Shown piece by piece: positions 9,901 to 15,926 of a stretch of 25,307 nucleotides of DNA. The stretch spans positions 1 through 25,307 of the forward strand of contig DASVQA010000155.1 of the NCBI GenBank assembly GCA_036389375.1. The letters run 5' to 3'. The notes below the pieces were generated by a model that was not told the origin of the DNA, did not search any database, and saw nothing but the letters and a program-made list of their open reading frames with translations. This stretch comes from QHXQ01 sp036389375. GTDB lineage: Bacteria > Acidobacteriota > Blastocatellia > Pyrinomonadales > Pyrinomonadaceae. Each line of letters begins with the position of its first letter. The stretch's first letter is position 1. A program made the translations under genes and the position numbers.

Positions 9901-10131
9901 TTGCGAGCCGTCGGGCGAGAAGACGGGAAAGTTGTTCGTCTCGGCTTTCGTGCCGAGGCGACGCGCTGTGCCGCCCGCGCGCTCGACGAGCCAGATGTCG
10001 CCCGCGTAGTAGAAGGCGATGTGCGTGCGGTTGATGGCGACGCGGCCGATCAGCATGGGCGCGCTCGTCTGTGCTTGAACGCTCAGACAAATTAACAACA
10101 GTGGCAGGCTAAGCAGGGCGATGCGTGACAT
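6901..10131 (-). CDS. Tricorn-like S41 family serine protease with TolB-like propeller and PDZ-like region
   Basis: The 1076-residue product begins with a clear signal peptide (MSRIALLSLPLLLICLSVQAQ), so it is probably periplasmic. An in-frame ATG 33 bases upstream (10164) would bury that peptide behind charged residues and has poor ribosome-site spacing; the chosen ATG has GGAG about 10 bases ahead. Residues about 30-600 carry repeated PDGR-type WD40/TolB beta-propeller blades (SPDGSQLAF, TPDGRSVLF, SPDSRKIAF). A PDZ-like part follows at about 770-870. The S41 core includes LVIDQRNNGGG. By comparison with tricorn protease, the expected residues are H699 (in DPNHHG), S963 (in NNFSAAETF) and E1023 (in IENLGVAPD). 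Tricorn-type enzymes degrade peptides after larger proteases have acted. It is convergent with the mutase genes and divergent from the OYE gene, so probably monocistronic. Confidence 0.92.
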   Translation of the reverse strand: MSRIALLSLPLLLICLSVQAQTSAPMLIGRVAINRTHIAFYYAGDIWLVERAGGTARRLGTKAETNNFPVFSPDGSQLAFARQTGSAFDVYVSPATGGEARRLTFHPNTDFPVGWTPDGRSVLFSSNRSSGSRLYTIDAAGAALPAELPLPKAQFGSYAPDGRRFAYTPMAATVGDWRFYRGGSKGLVWLVNLSDGALERLPTGDYNDLLPMWVGNKIYFISDRTGTYNLYVYDLANKQTKQLTSFTQYGIRWAAATTDAVTFVRDGRLHLFDMATNQTRVLDVQVAPDAAELQPRTVNAARTIEWATLAPNGDRLVLSARGEALVFDPKSGAAQNITQTSGTAERWAAMSPDGRQLAYFSDESGEYQLHVRAADGSGAVQKIAVEPQPSFYRELTWSPDSRKIAFADKRLALWVADLARGAAERVDTSTYSFQEELYPAWSPDSRYLTYSKHLHNRVRTVYIYDLAARQTHQITDGRTHTEQPVFDTSGKYLYFLSSPNAGTSEFGWGVLNGVFARPLVTRRAHLVVLRADEPSPLLPNGNPNPDVKVAASNAPMQIDFAEITRRVVDLPVQARDYARLTPGRAGQLFVVVNEWPKSPAPGANPTLALYTYDLTKPPKFERLVEEIGGYEISADSSRLLYTKGGNWFLVSTGEPPKPDDGKLDFKRLEVQIEPRAEWQQMYHESWRIMRDWFYDPNHHGQNLAELERHYAAYLPSITRRADLNGLLNMMLGHISVSHLVVSGGDQLPPGPPARTGLLGADYDIDRGRFRFKRVYRATQYDSPSGSTPAPLDRPGAVVRDGEYLLGVDDEDVTATRSVYSYFDGKLNQPVRLKVGPAPDGAGARTITVFPMPNESALRVANWAEDNRRRVEELSGGRLGYIYVANYSGATIDFVRGLAGYADRPGLVIDQRNNGGGITPDYLIEWLRRRPIYYYMFREGDDIAVPVNPAPATKVLVVNENNFSAAETFAFMYKLARVGPLVGARTGGGGIGPYVFTPNLVDGGAVQLPNRAAYNPDGTSFGIENLGVAPDYEVEITPRDFMAGRDPQLEKAVQVALAEAAKTPTVAPKHPKYPVHK

Positions 10132-10270
10132 GGTGTGGGTTCTCCGTCCGACCGGGGTTGTCATCCTGAACGTCGGCGCGCGCGGCTGAGTTCGGAAAAT
10201 ATACTTGCGGGTACGGGGGGCGGAGCGGTGCGAAGATTTTTACCGGCTCGATGCGCATGCATAGTGCTCC

Positions 10271-10344
10271 ATCCGGCCGCTTACTGTTTCGCGCCATTGT
10301 TATGACATTTCCGGCAAGTAATCAACTGATAATCCGGCCGCTTA
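10271..10344. repeat. 13-bp direct repeat pair upstream of the OYE gene, possible operator
   Basis: ATCCGGCCGCTTA occurs exactly twice, at 10271-10283 and 10332-10344, with start-to-start spacing of 61 bp (close to six helical turns). Each copy contains the palindrome CGGCCG. Both copies lie in the gap between the divergent tricorn protease and OYE genes, and the second ends just before the OYE ribosome binding site. This placement suits a transcription factor operator, but a chance duplication or a small repeat remnant is also possible. Confidence 0.4.
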
Positions 10345-10358
10345 GAGGGAGGGACAAC

Positions 10359-11414
10359 GTGAGCAAGCTGTTTTCAGTTCTTAGACTGCGCGACGTTGAG
10401 TTTAAAAATCGCATCTTCGTCTCGCCGATGTGCCAGTATTCGAGCCGCGACGGGTTGCCGAACGAGTGGCATCTGGTGCATCTCGGCAGTCGCGCGGTAG
10501 GCGGGGCGGCGCTCGTGGTGGTCGAAGCAACGGCCGTCGCGCCGGAAGGGCGGATCACGCCGGGCGACACGGGCATCTGGTCGGACGAGCAGGCGCGGGC
10601 CTTTCAACCTATCGCCGCCTTCATTAAGGCGCAGGGCGCTGTGCCCGGCATTCAACTCGCGCACGCCGGTCGTAAGGCTTCAACCGACGTGCCTTGGCGC
10701 GGCGGCAAGCCGCTCACTGAAGGCGCATGGCAGACGCTTGCGCCGAGCGCCTTACCTTTTGGCAACTTCCCCGCGCCGCACGCCATGAGCGTGCAGGAGA
10801 TCGCGGCGGTCGTCGCGCAGTTTGTCGCCGCCGCCGAGCGCAGCCGCGCCGCTGGCTTCGAGGTGGTCGAGCTACACATGGCGCACGGCTATCTGCTCAA
10901 CGAATTTCTGTCGCCACTGGCGAACGAGCGCACGGATGAATACGGCGGGAGTTTTGCGGGGCGCACGCGCTTGCCCTTGCAGGTCGCCGCGGCCGTGCGC
11001 CGCGTGTGGCCGGCTCATCTGCCGTTGTTCGTCCGCATCTCAGCGTCGGATTGGGCGGACGGCGGTTGGGACTTGGCGCAGTCAATCGAGTTTGCCGGTC
11101 AACTGCGAAGCATCGGCGTTGATCTGATAGATTGTTCGAGCGGCGGCCTCCTGCCCGGCGTCAAGATTCCGGTCGCGCCCGGCTATCAAGTGCCTTTCGC
11201 CGCCGCCATACGCCAGCAGGCGGGCATTGCGACGGGCGCGGTCGGCCTCATCACAGAGCCGCAACAGGCCGAACAGATCATCGCGGCCGGCCAAGCCGAC
11301 GCTGTCCTGCTCGCCCGCGCAATGCTGCGTGATCCTTACTGGGTCTTGCACGCGGCCAAGACGCTCGGCGTGGACGTGCAATGGCCTGTGCAGTATGACC
11401 GAGCCAAAGATTGA
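10359..11414 (+). CDS. NADH/NADPH:flavin oxidoreductase, Old Yellow Enzyme family (YqjM/NamA-like)
   Basis: The 351-residue FMN enzyme should reduce activated C=C bonds (enones, quinones, nitro compounds) with NAD(P)H. The start chosen is GTG at 10359, because AGGGAGGG (10346-10353) precedes it by five bases and the protein then begins SKLFSVLRLRDVEFKNR as in the family; the same frame runs open further upstream from an ATG at 10251 but without family similarity. Thermophilic-like OYE marks are present: C25 and Y27 in SPMCQYS (redox-tuning Cys of this class), H173 and H176 in HMAHGYL (substrate anion binding), the FLSP and TDEYGGSFAGR segments, and RISASDW. It is followed after 24 bases by a pirin gene and is probably co-transcribed with it. 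The pair suggests a role in redox or electrophile stress. A tailoring role for the downstream lipopeptide locus is possible but unsupported. Confidence 0.93.
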   Translation: MSKLFSVLRLRDVEFKNRIFVSPMCQYSSRDGLPNEWHLVHLGSRAVGGAALVVVEATAVAPEGRITPGDTGIWSDEQARAFQPIAAFIKAQGAVPGIQLAHAGRKASTDVPWRGGKPLTEGAWQTLAPSALPFGNFPAPHAMSVQEIAAVVAQFVAAAERSRAAGFEVVELHMAHGYLLNEFLSPLANERTDEYGGSFAGRTRLPLQVAAAVRRVWPAHLPLFVRISASDWADGGWDLAQSIEFAGQLRSIGVDLIDCSSGGLLPGVKIPVAPGYQVPFAAAIRQQAGIATGAVGLITEPQQAEQIIAAGQADAVLLARAMLRDPYWVLHAAKTLGVDVQWPVQYDRAKD

Positions 11415-11438
11415 TCGAGCGGGGACGCGGAGGCAGCG

Positions 11439-12299
11439 ATGAGAACGATCCGAAGCCTGCACGAGGCGCGACGGGCCGACATAGACGGGCTTGTGACCTA
11501 TCAAGCCATGCCGACGCCCACGCTTGCAGTCGAACGTCTAGAGCCGTTCATCTTCCTGAATCATCACGGGCCGCAAACTTATCCGCCGCACAACGCCGGT
11601 CTCCCGTTCGGGCCGCATCCACACAGAGGCTTCGAGACGGTCACGTTCATTTTAACGGGCGACGTGCTGCACAGGGACACGGGCGGCTATGAAAGTCTCA
11701 TCGGCGCGGGCGGCGTGCAATGGATGACGGCGGGGCGCGGTCTGATACACGCCGAAACCTCTTCCGCGCAGTTCAAGGCGCAGGGCGGCGCACTGGAAAT
11801 CTTACAACTCTGGCTCAACCTGCCGGCCCGGCTCAAACTAACAGACCCGCGCTACATCGGTTTACAGCGCGACCAAGTGCCCGGTCTCAAACTCGATGGC
11901 GGGCGCGTTACGATCAATCTGGTGGCCGGCGCTTGGGACGGCGCGGCGGCCCCGGTTGAACCGTTGACGGACGTGCATCTGTGCAGCGTCTATTTCCAAC
12001 CGGGCGGGCGGCTCGCCCGGACGGTCGCCGCCGACCGCAGCCTCTTGTTCTACGTCGTGCGCGGGACGCTCGCGGTGAACGGTCAAAGCGTCGGCGCACG
12101 GCACATCGTTGAGTTCAACCGGGACGGCGACGAAATCGAGGTCGAAGCGTTGACGCACGCGGTGCTGCTGTTCGGTCATGCCCGGCCGAACGGCGAACCC
12201 GTAGCTAGCTACGGGCCGTTCGTGATGAATACGACGGCGGAAATCGCTCAAGCCATCAAGGATTATCGCGCGGGCCGGTTTGGCGTCTGGCCGGACTAG
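11439..12299 (+). CDS. Pirin family protein
   Basis: The 286-residue bicupin has the complete pirin metal site: H60 and H62 in FGPHPHRGFETVTF and H104 and E106 in GRGLIHAE. Pirins bind iron; bacterial members act as quercetin 2,3-dioxygenases or as redox-sensitive regulatory proteins, and the sequence alone does not tell which. A good Shine-Dalgarno, GGAGG at 11429-11433, lies five bases before the ATG. The gene follows the OYE gene by 24 bases and is very likely in the same transcript. The C-terminal half is the second, metal-free cupin with the usual FVMNT segment near the end. No signal peptide, so cytoplasmic. Confidence 0.93.
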   Translation: MRTIRSLHEARRADIDGLVTYQAMPTPTLAVERLEPFIFLNHHGPQTYPPHNAGLPFGPHPHRGFETVTFILTGDVLHRDTGGYESLIGAGGVQWMTAGRGLIHAETSSAQFKAQGGALEILQLWLNLPARLKLTDPRYIGLQRDQVPGLKLDGGRVTINLVAGAWDGAAAPVEPLTDVHLCSVYFQPGGRLARTVAADRSLLFYVVRGTLAVNGQSVGARHIVEFNRDGDEIEVEALTHAVLLFGHARPNGEPVASYGPFVMNTTAEIAQAIKDYRAGRFGVWPD

Positions 12300-12422
12300 C
12301 CGACCGGGCGCAACCTTACGCCGTCTCCCTTCAATCCTCACATCTAGCCGCCGCCCGTTGGAAATTAAGCAACGCTGCTGTTACGGTATGCGCTCTGCCC
12401 GCCGCAGGGGCAGACCTTGTTA

Positions 12423-13172
12423 ATGCCTACGCCTGATACATGGTCGCCGCCACCGGCAGACTTGACCCTCGCGCACGACGAAGTGCATGTGTGGCGCGCG
12501 TCTTTAGAGCAGCCCGCACACGTTCTTGCGCAACTGCGCGCCACGCTTGCGGCGGACGAGCACGAGCGCGCGGCGCGGTTTCACTTTGAACGTGACCGCG
12601 CGCATTTCATCGTCGGGCGCGGCGTGCTGCGGGCCATCCTCGGCCGCTATCTGCCCGGGCGGGCCGAGCAGTTGCAGTTTCAATATGGCGCTTACGGCAA
12701 GCCCGCGCTGACGGCCGAGTTCGCACGTGGCTCATTGAGCTTTAACCTCGCACATTCGCACGCGCTGGCCCTGTTCGCCGTCACGCGCGGGCGCGCCGTC
12801 GGCGTTGACGTTGAATACCTGCGGGCCGAGTTGGCCGGGACGCAGATCGCAGAGCGTTTTTTTTCGGCCCGCGAAGTGGCCGCGCTCTGCGCGTTGCCGG
12901 CAGAGCAACAGCCGCGTGCTTTCTTTGATTGCTGGACGCGCAAAGAGGCCTACATCAAAGCGCGCGGCGAGGGCTTGTCGTTCCCGCTCGCCGCCTTCGA
13001 CGTGTCGCTCGGCCCGGACGAGCCGGCGGCGCTGCTGTGTGTCAGAGGCGACGCGCAGGAGAGCGCCCGCTGGTCGCTGCGTGCGCTCGACGCCGCTCTC
13101 GGTTATGCTGCCGCGCTGGTCGTCGAAGGACACGACTGGCAGCTTAAGACGTGGCAGTGGCAGGCGAGTTAG
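12423..13172 (+). CDS. Sfp-type 4'-phosphopantetheinyl transferase
   Basis: The 249-residue cytoplasmic enzyme transfers the phosphopantetheine arm of coenzyme A to the conserved serine of carrier-protein domains. Its Mg-binding residues are D129 and E131 in VGVDVE and E175 in DCWTRKEAYIKARGEG, and the pseudo-dimeric Sfp-type length is right. A LSFNLAHSH segment near 105 matches the family P2 region. A TTG codon six bases upstream (12417) is better spaced from AGGGG (12406-12410) and is an alternative start that adds two residues. It lies about 4.6 kb before a multi-carrier NRPS on the same strand, whose ACP and PCP domains (S652 and S1727 of the first NRPS) are natural substrates. The 123-bp gap before it has only weak promoter-like text. 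Confidence 0.93.
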   Translation: MPTPDTWSPPPADLTLAHDEVHVWRASLEQPAHVLAQLRATLAADEHERAARFHFERDRAHFIVGRGVLRAILGRYLPGRAEQLQFQYGAYGKPALTAEFARGSLSFNLAHSHALALFAVTRGRAVGVDVEYLRAELAGTQIAERFFSAREVAALCALPAEQQPRAFFDCWTRKEAYIKARGEGLSFPLAAFDVSLGPDEPAALLCVRGDAQESARWSLRALDAALGYAAALVVEGHDWQLKTWQWQAS

Positions 13173-13284
13173 ACCACCGGGCTTGGTGTCTGCGTCTTCA
13201 TGTTACTATCCGGTGCGCGGCTGAACTCCAGGCGCACCTTGCACGATGTAAAAATAGCTTGCCGGTAGGAAGGATTGCATAAAG

Positions 13285-14223
13285 ATGACTGTGCGCCATG
13301 TGCTGTCAATTGCGGAACTCGGGCCCGAAAACCTGACCGACATCTTGCATCGAGGTTTTGCCATTGCGGCGCAGCAGGACGGCGGCGCGCAGCCACTCAA
13401 AGGTAAGACGGTCGGCATCTACTTCAGAGGCCCTTCGACGCGCACGCGCACCTCGTTTACGGTCGCCGCGCTCAAACTGGGCGCGGGCACGATCACTTAT
13501 GGCCCAAACGATCTGCAACTCGTCACCGGCGAGACGATTGAGGATACGGCCCGCGTACTCGCGGGTTTTCTCGATGCGCTCGTGATCCGCACGAATAAAT
13601 CGGTCGCGGAGATGCAGGCTTTCGCCGCGCAGGATGAGATGGCCATCGTCAACGCCATGAGCGAGAGCGAGCACCCGACGCAGGCGATTGCCGATTTGGT
13701 GACGATCAACGAGGCGCTCGGCCGGCTGACGGACGTGCATGTCTTGTATCTCGGTGAGGGTAACAACACGGCGGCCTCGCTGGCGTTAGCCATGGCCTTG
13801 ACGCCCGGCATGCGGCTCACGCTGGTGACACCGGCCGGCTACGGGCTGCCTGCTACGATGCTTCAGACCGCGCAAGACTTGGCCCGGCAAACAGGCTCGA
13901 CGATTGAACAGCAGCACGACATTGAGCACCTGCCCGCGCACGTCGACGCCGTCTACACGACTCGTTGGCAAACGATGGGCGAACCAAAAGCTGATGCAGA
14001 CTGGCGCGAAAGATTTGCGCCCTACAGCGTCACGCCGGCCCTGATGGCGCGGGTCTCCAAGCCGACGGGCACGATCTTTCTTCACGATCTGCCGGCCGTG
14101 CGCGGCGAGGACACGCACGATGCAGTGCTCGACGGGCCACAGAGTCGCGCCTTTCGGCAGGCGCGGCACAAGCTCACGAGCGCCATGGCCGTGCTCTCGT
14201 GGTGTCTGGCCGCAAAGTCCTGA
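13285..14223 (+). CDS. Ornithine carbamoyltransferase homologue with non-canonical substrate site
   Basis: The 312-residue protein has the aspartate/ornithine carbamoyltransferase fold. Carbamoyl-phosphate motifs are intact: STRTR (51-55) and HPTQ (130-133), and GEGNN (157-161) matches the ornithine-side Asn loop. The second-substrate residues differ from textbook OTCase. TDVWxSMG is replaced by TTRWQTMG (225-232), losing the Asp and changing Ser to Thr. The catalytic HCLP is HDLP (267-270), with Asp268 (codon GAT at 14086) in place of Cys. The carbamoyl acceptor is therefore probably not plain ornithine, or the protein is a divergent paralogue. GGAAGGA precedes the ATG by about 10 bases. It lies between a PPTase and an NRPS locus, which suggests building-block synthesis such as a ureido or carbamoylated amino acid. 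Automated annotation would call it ArgF; I consider that name unsafe. Confidence 0.85.
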   Translation: MTVRHVLSIAELGPENLTDILHRGFAIAAQQDGGAQPLKGKTVGIYFRGPSTRTRTSFTVAALKLGAGTITYGPNDLQLVTGETIEDTARVLAGFLDALVIRTNKSVAEMQAFAAQDEMAIVNAMSESEHPTQAIADLVTINEALGRLTDVHVLYLGEGNNTAASLALAMALTPGMRLTLVTPAGYGLPATMLQTAQDLARQTGSTIEQQHDIEHLPAHVDAVYTTRWQTMGEPKADADWRERFAPYSVTPALMARVSKPTGTIFLHDLPAVRGEDTHDAVLDGPQSRAFRQARHKLTSAMAVLSWCLAAKS

Positions 14224-14442
14224 GCCAAGCAACGCCCGACCGGATTTAGCCGTCAAAGCGCTTCGACTCGCGCGCTCAAGCGCAATAGATTGGATACGCG
14301 GCGTGTTGTTCTGCTGCCGCTTGTGCCACCCGCCCGGCATGGCTGAAGTTATCCTGCGCCGACACATTGCTAAGGATTTTGCAGTAATAGTTAAGGTCAA
14401 TAATTTGTTCGAGTATTAGTTGCCCTGATCACGGTTTTGGAG

Positions 14443-14470
14443 TTGACAGTCACCTGAAAATGTATATGAT
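14443..14470 (+). promoter_or_regulatory. Sigma70-like promoter upstream of the NusG paralogue
   Basis: A perfect -35 box TTGACA (14443-14448) is followed after 16 bases by TATGAT (14465-14470), one base off the TATAAT consensus. It is in an AT-rich stretch and points toward the NusG paralogue at 15040, with a predicted start near 14477. It is the best housekeeping-type promoter I noticed in the window. Confidence 0.6.
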
Positions 14471-14474
14471 TGGT

Positions 14475-14531
14475 GGTGCCCTATCGCCCGACTTGGGAGC
14501 ATCCTCTCATCCCCATAAGTCGGGCCTCACC
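14475..14531 (+). ncRNA. Hairpin at the predicted 5' end of the leader transcript
   Basis: GCCCGACTT (14486-14494) pairs perfectly with AAGTCGGGC (14517-14525). Outside it GGTG (14475-14478) can pair with CACC (14528-14531), with internal loops between. The hairpin begins about where transcription from the 14443 promoter should start. It could stabilise the mRNA, act as a pause or loading signal for the NusG paralogue, or belong to a small RNA. No U-tract follows the stem, so it is not a classical terminator. Confidence 0.45.
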
Positions 14532-14551
14532 TTTCTATAATCACTAGAAAG
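14531..14551 (+). ncRNA. Second small hairpin in the leader
   Basis: CTTTCTA (14531-14537) pairs perfectly with TAGAAAG (14545-14551) around a 7-base loop. It abuts the previous stem, so the two may stack. AT-rich and only moderately stable. Confidence 0.35.
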
Positions 14552-14689
14552 TAAAGGGAAGTAGAACTTGGCGTATTGTTATCTTACAAACAGCGTCAAT
14601 CGTAGAAGTAATGGCCTGATTTATGTATTTGGCTGGGTCGCAATAAAACTTGGCTTCAGGTTGATTGGTTATGTTTAGCAGATAAGGAA

Positions 14690-14723
14690 AGTCCCGGCGC
14701 TACTTGCCGGTAACACCGGGACT
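14690..14723 (+). ncRNA. Two mutually exclusive hairpins in the leader, attenuator-like
   Basis: AGTCCCGG (14690-14697) is the exact reverse complement of CCGGGACT (14716-14723). Inside the same stretch CCGGC (14694-14698) can instead pair with GCCGG (14706-14710). The two stems share bases 14694-14697, so only one can form at a time. Switching between two stems is the hallmark of attenuators and riboswitch expression platforms, but no ligand-binding core is recognised and no U-tract follows. Confidence 0.4.
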
Positions 14724-15039
14724 CGCTCGACAACACAACCACTGCTAATGCAGAGGATGCATCGCCTGGCAGCCCGCATCTTAGCGCAAAAGCAGCGGTT
14801 AACTCAAGAATTAGTTCGCTCAAAGACTTACGTTGAGGAACCCCGCTGCTCGTATGCGACGCGCTATTTATTTCCAATTTCTCGCTCTGCCTGCAAATCT
14901 TCCCCCCTCCAGCGCCAGCGCACAGAGTGGCTTGGTGACGCACTGCTTGCTGCGTAGCCTGCCGCCTCTGCACCTCTACGATTAAGTCAACGCGTAATAA
15001 TCTGACTGTCCTTCTCTTTTAAGTATTGGAGAGTGCCTG

Positions 15040-15585
15040 ATGAGCGTCAATGAAACACGCGCTGATTTACGCTGGTATGCAGTCCAGACCAAAGCCCAGC
15101 AGGAAGAACGGGCCGAGAGTAATTTGCGCGCCTGGAACGTCGAAACGTTTGCGCCCCGCGTGCGCGAGCGGCGACGCGGCTACTACACGGGCCAGGCAGG
15201 TTATCTGATCAAGTCGCTCTTTCCGCGTTACATCTTCGCCCGCTTCGATATGCATACGCTGTTGCATAAGGTCAATTTCACGCGGGGCGTGCAAAGCGTC
15301 GTCTGTTTTGGCGGCGTGCCCGTGCCGGTTGAAGATGAGGTGCTGGCGATCATGCAGGCGCGGTTAGATGCGGACGGGTTTATTACCATCGGCGAGGAAC
15401 TCAAGGTCGGCGACCGCGTGATGATTCAGGCCGGCGTGTTCAAAAACTTCATCGGCATCTTCGAGCGCGAAGTGGGCGAGCGCGACCGCATCAGAATACT
15501 ACTTGATACGATCAACTATCGAAGTCAGATTACGCTCGACCGCGCACAGGTTAAAAAAGTCGGAGCCAATTATTTATCTGCTTAA
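15040..15585 (+). CDS. NusG-family transcription elongation/antitermination factor (RfaH/UpxY/LoaP-type paralogue)
   Basis: The 181-residue protein has an N-terminal NGN domain (about 11-108: RWYAVQTKAQQEERAESNL, then KSLFPRYIFARFD, then FTRGVQSVVCFGGVPVPV) that binds RNA polymerase, and a C-terminal KOW domain (about 121-174: LKVGDRVMIQAGVFKNFIG). It is not the housekeeping NusG, since it is not next to secE or rplK and has the F-G-G-x-P pattern of specialised paralogues. Such paralogues (RfaH, UpxY, LoaP) are recruited at leader elements and let polymerase complete long polysaccharide or polyketide/NRPS operons. GGAGAG precedes the ATG by several bases. It has its own long leader with hairpins upstream, and a structured gap followed by a peptidase and giant NRPS genes downstream, which suggests cluster-specific control. 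Confidence 0.9.
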   Translation: MSVNETRADLRWYAVQTKAQQEERAESNLRAWNVETFAPRVRERRRGYYTGQAGYLIKSLFPRYIFARFDMHTLLHKVNFTRGVQSVVCFGGVPVPVEDEVLAIMQARLDADGFITIGEELKVGDRVMIQAGVFKNFIGIFEREVGERDRIRILLDTINYRSQITLDRAQVKKVGANYLSA

Positions 15586-15756
15586 TCGGGTCGGTCAGGT
15601 CGCTGGCTTTAACGAGCGGCCATCGAGATCGCAAAGTGTAAGGGAATCTTACCATATGGGGAGTTGCCGGGTTGGACGCGCGGCAACGCATATCCGTTAA
15701 GCCTTGAGGGCGGGCCGAGCCTGTCTGGCGTCAGCCGAAACAGACAGCTCATTTAC

Positions 15757-15817
15757 GCGCAGAGCATCAGGACATGGCATGAGCCGCAACGTTCCATGTC
15801 CGGTGCTCGGCTTGCGC
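15757..15817 (+). ncRNA. Long interrupted stem-loop
   Basis: GGACATGG (15770-15777) pairs perfectly with CCATGTCC (15794-15801) around a 16-base loop. Outward, GAGCA (15762-15766) pairs with TGCTC (15804-15808), and GCGCA (15757-15761) with TGCGC (15813-15817), separated by small internal loops. In total 18 base pairs are collinear, which is far more than a chance short palindrome. The last arm overlaps by two bases a competing small hairpin (15816-15830), so alternative folding is possible. Confidence 0.5.
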
Positions 15818-15898
15818 GCTTAAGTAGCGCACGAGCGAGCGAACGTGGCGGCCCGAAGTGGCGTCGGCGCGGGTGTCGAGCGCAGGCGGGCGCGGCTA

Positions 15899-15926
15899 AA
15901 TTTTGAATAGGGGGCTATCCAAAATT
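15899..15926. repeat. 12-bp inverted repeat with GGGG loop
   Basis: AATTTTGAATAG (15899-15910) and CTATCCAAAATT (15915-15926) are complementary at 11 of 12 positions around a GGGG loop. On the reverse strand the odd pair becomes a G-U wobble. The AT-rich stem stands out from the GC-rich flanks. It could be an operator for a dimeric regulator, an RNA hairpin, or a relic of a mobile element end; no target-site duplication was seen. Confidence 0.45.

Larger units (their letters stand above)
14224..15039. other. AT-richer intergenic region with promoter-like and hairpin sequences
   Basis: This 816-bp gap lies between the carbamoyltransferase and the NusG paralogue. From about 14340 onward it is visibly richer in A and T than the coding sequence around it. 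Short open frames on either strand (for example 69 codons from 14748, and 105 codons on the reverse strand ending at 14656) show no family motif and no ribosome site, so I do not call them genes. It contains a sigma70-like promoter (14443-14470), a hairpin directly downstream (14475-14531), a small hairpin (14531-14551) and a pair of competing hairpins (14690-14723). The best reading is a long 5' untranslated leader of about 560 bases for the NusG paralogue, starting near 14477. No tRNA or known riboswitch was recognised. Confidence 0.5.

Noticed and set aside
10251..10358. Upstream ATG extension of the OYE gene (36 extra residues)
   Set aside because: The extra residues lack family similarity and no ribosome site precedes the ATG, whereas the GTG at 10359 has a strong AGGGAGGG site at proper spacing.
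14684..14723. Possible RNase P RNA, because AAGGAAAGTCCCGG resembles the conserved GAGGAAAGTCCGG block
   Set aside because: The other conserved block with ACAGAA and the overall 350-400 base architecture are not found downstream; the match is most likely chance.
14656..14973. Short open frames in the leader region (105 codons reverse, 69 codons forward from 14748)
   Set aside because: No Shine-Dalgarno, no recognisable motif, and the region is better explained as a structured untranslated leader.
15664..15906. 80-codon forward frame between the NusG paralogue and the peptidase
   Set aside because: It runs straight through several perfect hairpin stems, has no ribosome site and no protein-family similarity.
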